Below, one piece after another: positions 62,031-64,000 of a stretch of 64,000 nt of DNA. This DNA comes from Candidatus Methanoperedens sp. (GTDB lineage Archaea; Halobacteriota; Methanosarcinia; Methanosarcinales; Methanoperedenaceae): the NCBI GenBank assembly GCA_012026835.1, contig VEPN01000003.1, positions 1 through 64,000 on the forward strand, read 5' to 3'. Under the pieces are notes generated by a model. It ran no database searches. It was not told the origin of the DNA and saw only the letters and a program-made list of their open reading frames with translations. The number at the start of each line of letters is the position of its first letter. Within the stretch, counting starts at the first letter, position 1. A program made the position numbers and the translations under genes.

Positions 62031-62208
62031 TATGATACCTCCTTTTACTTCCGGTTCTGGATTTTTTTGCCGGGCGGATTTTTTTATTTAAGGGCTATTT
62101 CCATAATGGTTTATAGATTATTTCCTTACCCTTGATACTTTCCCCCAGCGAGCGTAGTCAATAATTATCAGGATAACACGATTGACAGGATGAGATGTAA
62201 AAATTCTG

Positions 62209-62911
62209 GAGTGTGACCGATTTTGTTGAAACTTCTATAATGTAGAGCCTATATTATAGGAGTTGAAACAACATGGCAAAATTATTCACAAAGGAACAGG
62301 CAAGAACCTGGCTAAGGGAAAACAATCTGAAAGATGGGAATAGTATCGAGAATGCTTTCATCGCTGAGATCAAAGACGTTCTCCAGGAAGCATTAGAAGA
62401 GGAGATGAATACCACACTTGGCTATACCAAGTATGATTGGAAAAACAAGAACACAGAAAATTCGAGGAATGGCCATTCCAAAAAGACGGTAAAAAGTCAA
62501 CTTGGAAATATCGAACTTCAAATCCCAAGAGATACCAGCGGTGAATTTGAGCCGATAATCGTAAAGAAGCATGATAGAACAATATCAAGCGAGCTTGAAG
62601 GAATGATCACTTCTTTATTTGCCCAGGGAATGAGCAACAGGGACATAGAATCTCACATGAGGAAGATATACGGCCTTGAAATATCTGCCGAAATGGTAAC
62701 GAGAATAACCGACAAGATCCTGCCAATCGCAAGGGAATGGCAGAATCGGCAGTTGAGTGGAATGTATCCGATAATTTATCTGGATGGTATTGTTTTCAAC
62801 GTAAAAGAAGAAAGCCAAGTCGTAAAAAACCTGCCAGTGATACGGAAAATTGAAAAAATGCTTTTGAAGATATTCAAGTATACAACTGCGACCTTAAACG
62901 TAATTTATTAA
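62209..62911 (+). mobile_element. IS256-family element, truncated, with transposase fragment
   Basis: From the outer end GAGTGT at 62209 the element runs through a leader and ATG 62273. The transposase frame (212 residues) matches mutator-type transposases: the N-terminal EALEEEMNTTLGYTKYDWKN, NGHSKKTVKSQLGNIELQIP, GMSNRDIESHMRKIYGLEIS, and the first catalytic aspartate in YPIIYLDGIVFNVKEESQVV. Homology fades after that and the frame ends; full enzymes are about 400 residues. The second half and the right end are absent. Confidence 0.75.
62230..62264 (+). promoter_or_regulatory. leader hairpin covering the transposase ribosome binding site
   Basis: AACTTCTATAAT (62230-62241) pairs with ATTATAGGAGTT (62253-62264), fully paired in RNA with one G-U wobble. 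The right arm contains the AGGAG site for ATG 62273. The same arms occur in the copy at 786-894. This could block translation of read-through transcripts, as in other insertion sequences. Confidence 0.5.
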
Positions 62912-62945
62912 TATAATGTCAACGTTCTAAATATTTATAAAAAAG

Positions 62946-64000
62946 ATGGGTATGGTAGACGAAACACAGCAAGCTCAAGAACTTCGGCAGAAAATAATTC
63001 ACAAGCTTCTTAGTTTTGGGTATGTAAATCAATCAAATGGTGAACTTAAACCTCCAGATTCAATTGATAAAAGTTCAATCCGGGTATTTCATGAAGATCG
63101 TCATCGCCACATTCTCCAATCTAATAAGGAATGGATCATCAAACATGAAGGAAAAGTCATCAATTATTTTGCAAATGGAGATGATATAGAAATATCCTCC
63201 ATATCCCCGAAGCTTGTAAATGTTCAGGATAAACGAAAGTATCAAACCCTGTTTCGTTATGCAACATATCTGTGGAGTATTCCAGTTTCTCAAGGCTACG
63301 GCCGTAGAATGCGCTATCTAATAATGGATTCTTCTAACAACAAGCTTATAGGTATAATTGGGCTTACTGATCCAGTTATAGGGTTAAAAGCTCGTGATGA
63401 TTGGATTGGATGGACAAGAGATCAGAAGGAAGATCGTCTGTGGCACACTCTCGACGCCTATGTTCTTGGGGCTGTTCCACCTTATAATCAGTTATTGGGA
63501 GGTAAACTGGTTGCCTCATTAGTAACATGTAATGAAATACGTAAGGATTTCAAAAAAAAATACGAGAATAAGAAGGCTGTAATATCTGGGAAAACACGTA
63601 AAGGACATCTTGTACTTGTAACAACTAATACAGCATTGGGCAAATCATCTATGCTAAGTCGTCTCTACTATACACCTGATGGATACGATACGAAGACAGA
63701 TGTGAAAAATAGAAGAGAACTTTGGTACCACGTTGGCTGGACGAGCGGATATGGGCACTTCCACCTTAATAGTGGCCTTGCTGATGAAATGATAGATTAT
63801 CTTCATGATGTCGGCGATCCAATCATTGAAAGGCATCGTTTTGGACAGGGGCCTCAATGGAAGATGCGAGTAATTCGGAATTGTCTTCAGCGCATTAATC
63901 TTAATGGGAATAATTTGCTTTATCATGGAATAAAACGTGGTTTCTATGGAGCACCATTAACTCGTAATTTCAAGGAATATCTCTGCGGCATAACCAACGA
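62946..64000 (+). CDS. DruA-like (DUF4338) protein, 3-prime end beyond window
   Basis: An open frame from ATG 62946 continues past the right edge (351 codons seen). Segments RRMRYLIMDSSNNKLIGIIG, DDWIGWTRDQKEDRLWHTLD, PPYNQLLGGKLVASLVTCNE, VTTNTALGKSSMLSRLYY and GWTSGYGHFHL match my recollection of DUF4338, the DruA family of Druantia phage defence, also found alone near mobile elements. Codon use is AT-rich. It directly follows the IS256 fragment. Whether the other Druantia genes follow cannot be seen. Confidence 0.7.
   Translation, partial: MGMVDETQQAQELRQKIIHKLLSFGYVNQSNGELKPPDSIDKSSIRVFHEDRHRHILQSNKEWIIKHEGKVINYFANGDDIEISSISPKLVNVQDKRKYQTLFRYATYLWSIPVSQGYGRRMRYLIMDSSNNKLIGIIGLTDPVIGLKARDDWIGWTRDQKEDRLWHTLDAYVLGAVPPYNQLLGGKLVASLVTCNEIRKDFKKKYENKKAVISGKTRKGHLVLVTTNTALGKSSMLSRLYYTPDGYDTKTDVKNRRELWYHVGWTSGYGHFHLNSGLADEMIDYLHDVGDPIIERHRFGQGPQWKMRVIRNCLQRINLNGNNLLYHGIKRGFYGAPLTRNFKEYLCGITN

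Noticed and set aside
62160-62190. ATTGACAGGAT-like sequence before the IS fragment considered as an inverted repeat of a transposon
   Set aside because: It resembles a common dispersed genomic phrase and lies outside the matched IS end; no partner copy is found in the window.
1-64000. CRISPR arrays and tRNA/rRNA genes
   Set aside because: I scanned for regularly spaced direct repeats and for TpsiC-arm signatures such as GGTTCGAATCC on both strands; the few partial matches fall inside conserved coding genes.

Overview
The window looks like the chromosome of an anaerobic methane-cycling archaeon of the Methanosarcinales, most like Candidatus Methanoperedens (ANME-2d). Support for this: a canonical archaeal S10/spc ribosomal cluster with archaeal-type L3, S4e, L32e, L19e and RNase P protein 1; chromosomal protein MC1; TFB, Gar1 and SRP19; the tetrahydromethanopterin enzyme MptE; geranylgeranyl reductase with its own ferredoxin; and an unusual density of multiheme cytochromes beside a Rieske/cytochrome b complex and a Tat-exported formate dehydrogenase-like complex. 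The genus is an inference from gene content; no 16S rRNA or mcr gene is present.

Layout. 1-900: degraded mobile DNA (an ISAzo13-like fragment and the left end of an IS256-family element). 915-5375: an ABC exporter in which one permease is fused to a PrsW-like membrane protease. 5454-8443: class II ribonucleotide reductase, a DUF1699 protein and a HemK2-like methyltransferase. 8455-10545: a 13-heme NapC/NirT-like cytochrome and a hexaheme cytochrome with a PGF-CTERM-like tail. 10869-24423: MC1, a leader of roughly 290 nt, then 24 co-oriented genes from rpl3 to secY. 24454-31170: lipid reductase and ferredoxin, nadA, a cobyrinate/Ni-sirohydrochlorin diamide synthase, thi4 behind a two-hairpin leader, and fdhE. 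31167-36324: a membrane formate dehydrogenase-like operon. 36514-42332: cutA, a site-2 protease, tatC, nadX/nadC, a ferredoxin and sua5. 42420-43718: a short accessory patch with a JAMM-type protein and a frameshifted winged-helix regulator. 43715-49808: information processing and phosphate transport genes. 50060-54444: an eight-gene operon for a quinol-oxidising Rieske/split-cytochrome b complex with two hexaheme and one monoheme cytochromes. 54681-62030: YgiQ, an AbrB-like protein, a small glycosylation operon, two envelope proteins and IlvE. 62209-64000: a second IS256-family fragment and the start of a DruA-like (DUF4338) gene.

How it fits together. Formate (or a related donor) oxidised outside the membrane would reduce quinone through cytochrome b. 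The Rieske/b complex would reoxidise quinol and pass electrons to surface-anchored multiheme cytochromes. The PGF-CTERM-like tails suggest anchoring by an archaeosortase, and TatC would export the cofactor-loaded formate dehydrogenase and Rieske subunits. NadX, NadA and NadC together give a full route from aspartate to nicotinate mononucleotide.

No tRNA, rRNA or CRISPR array was recognised. Heme counts, start choices and hairpins were read by eye.
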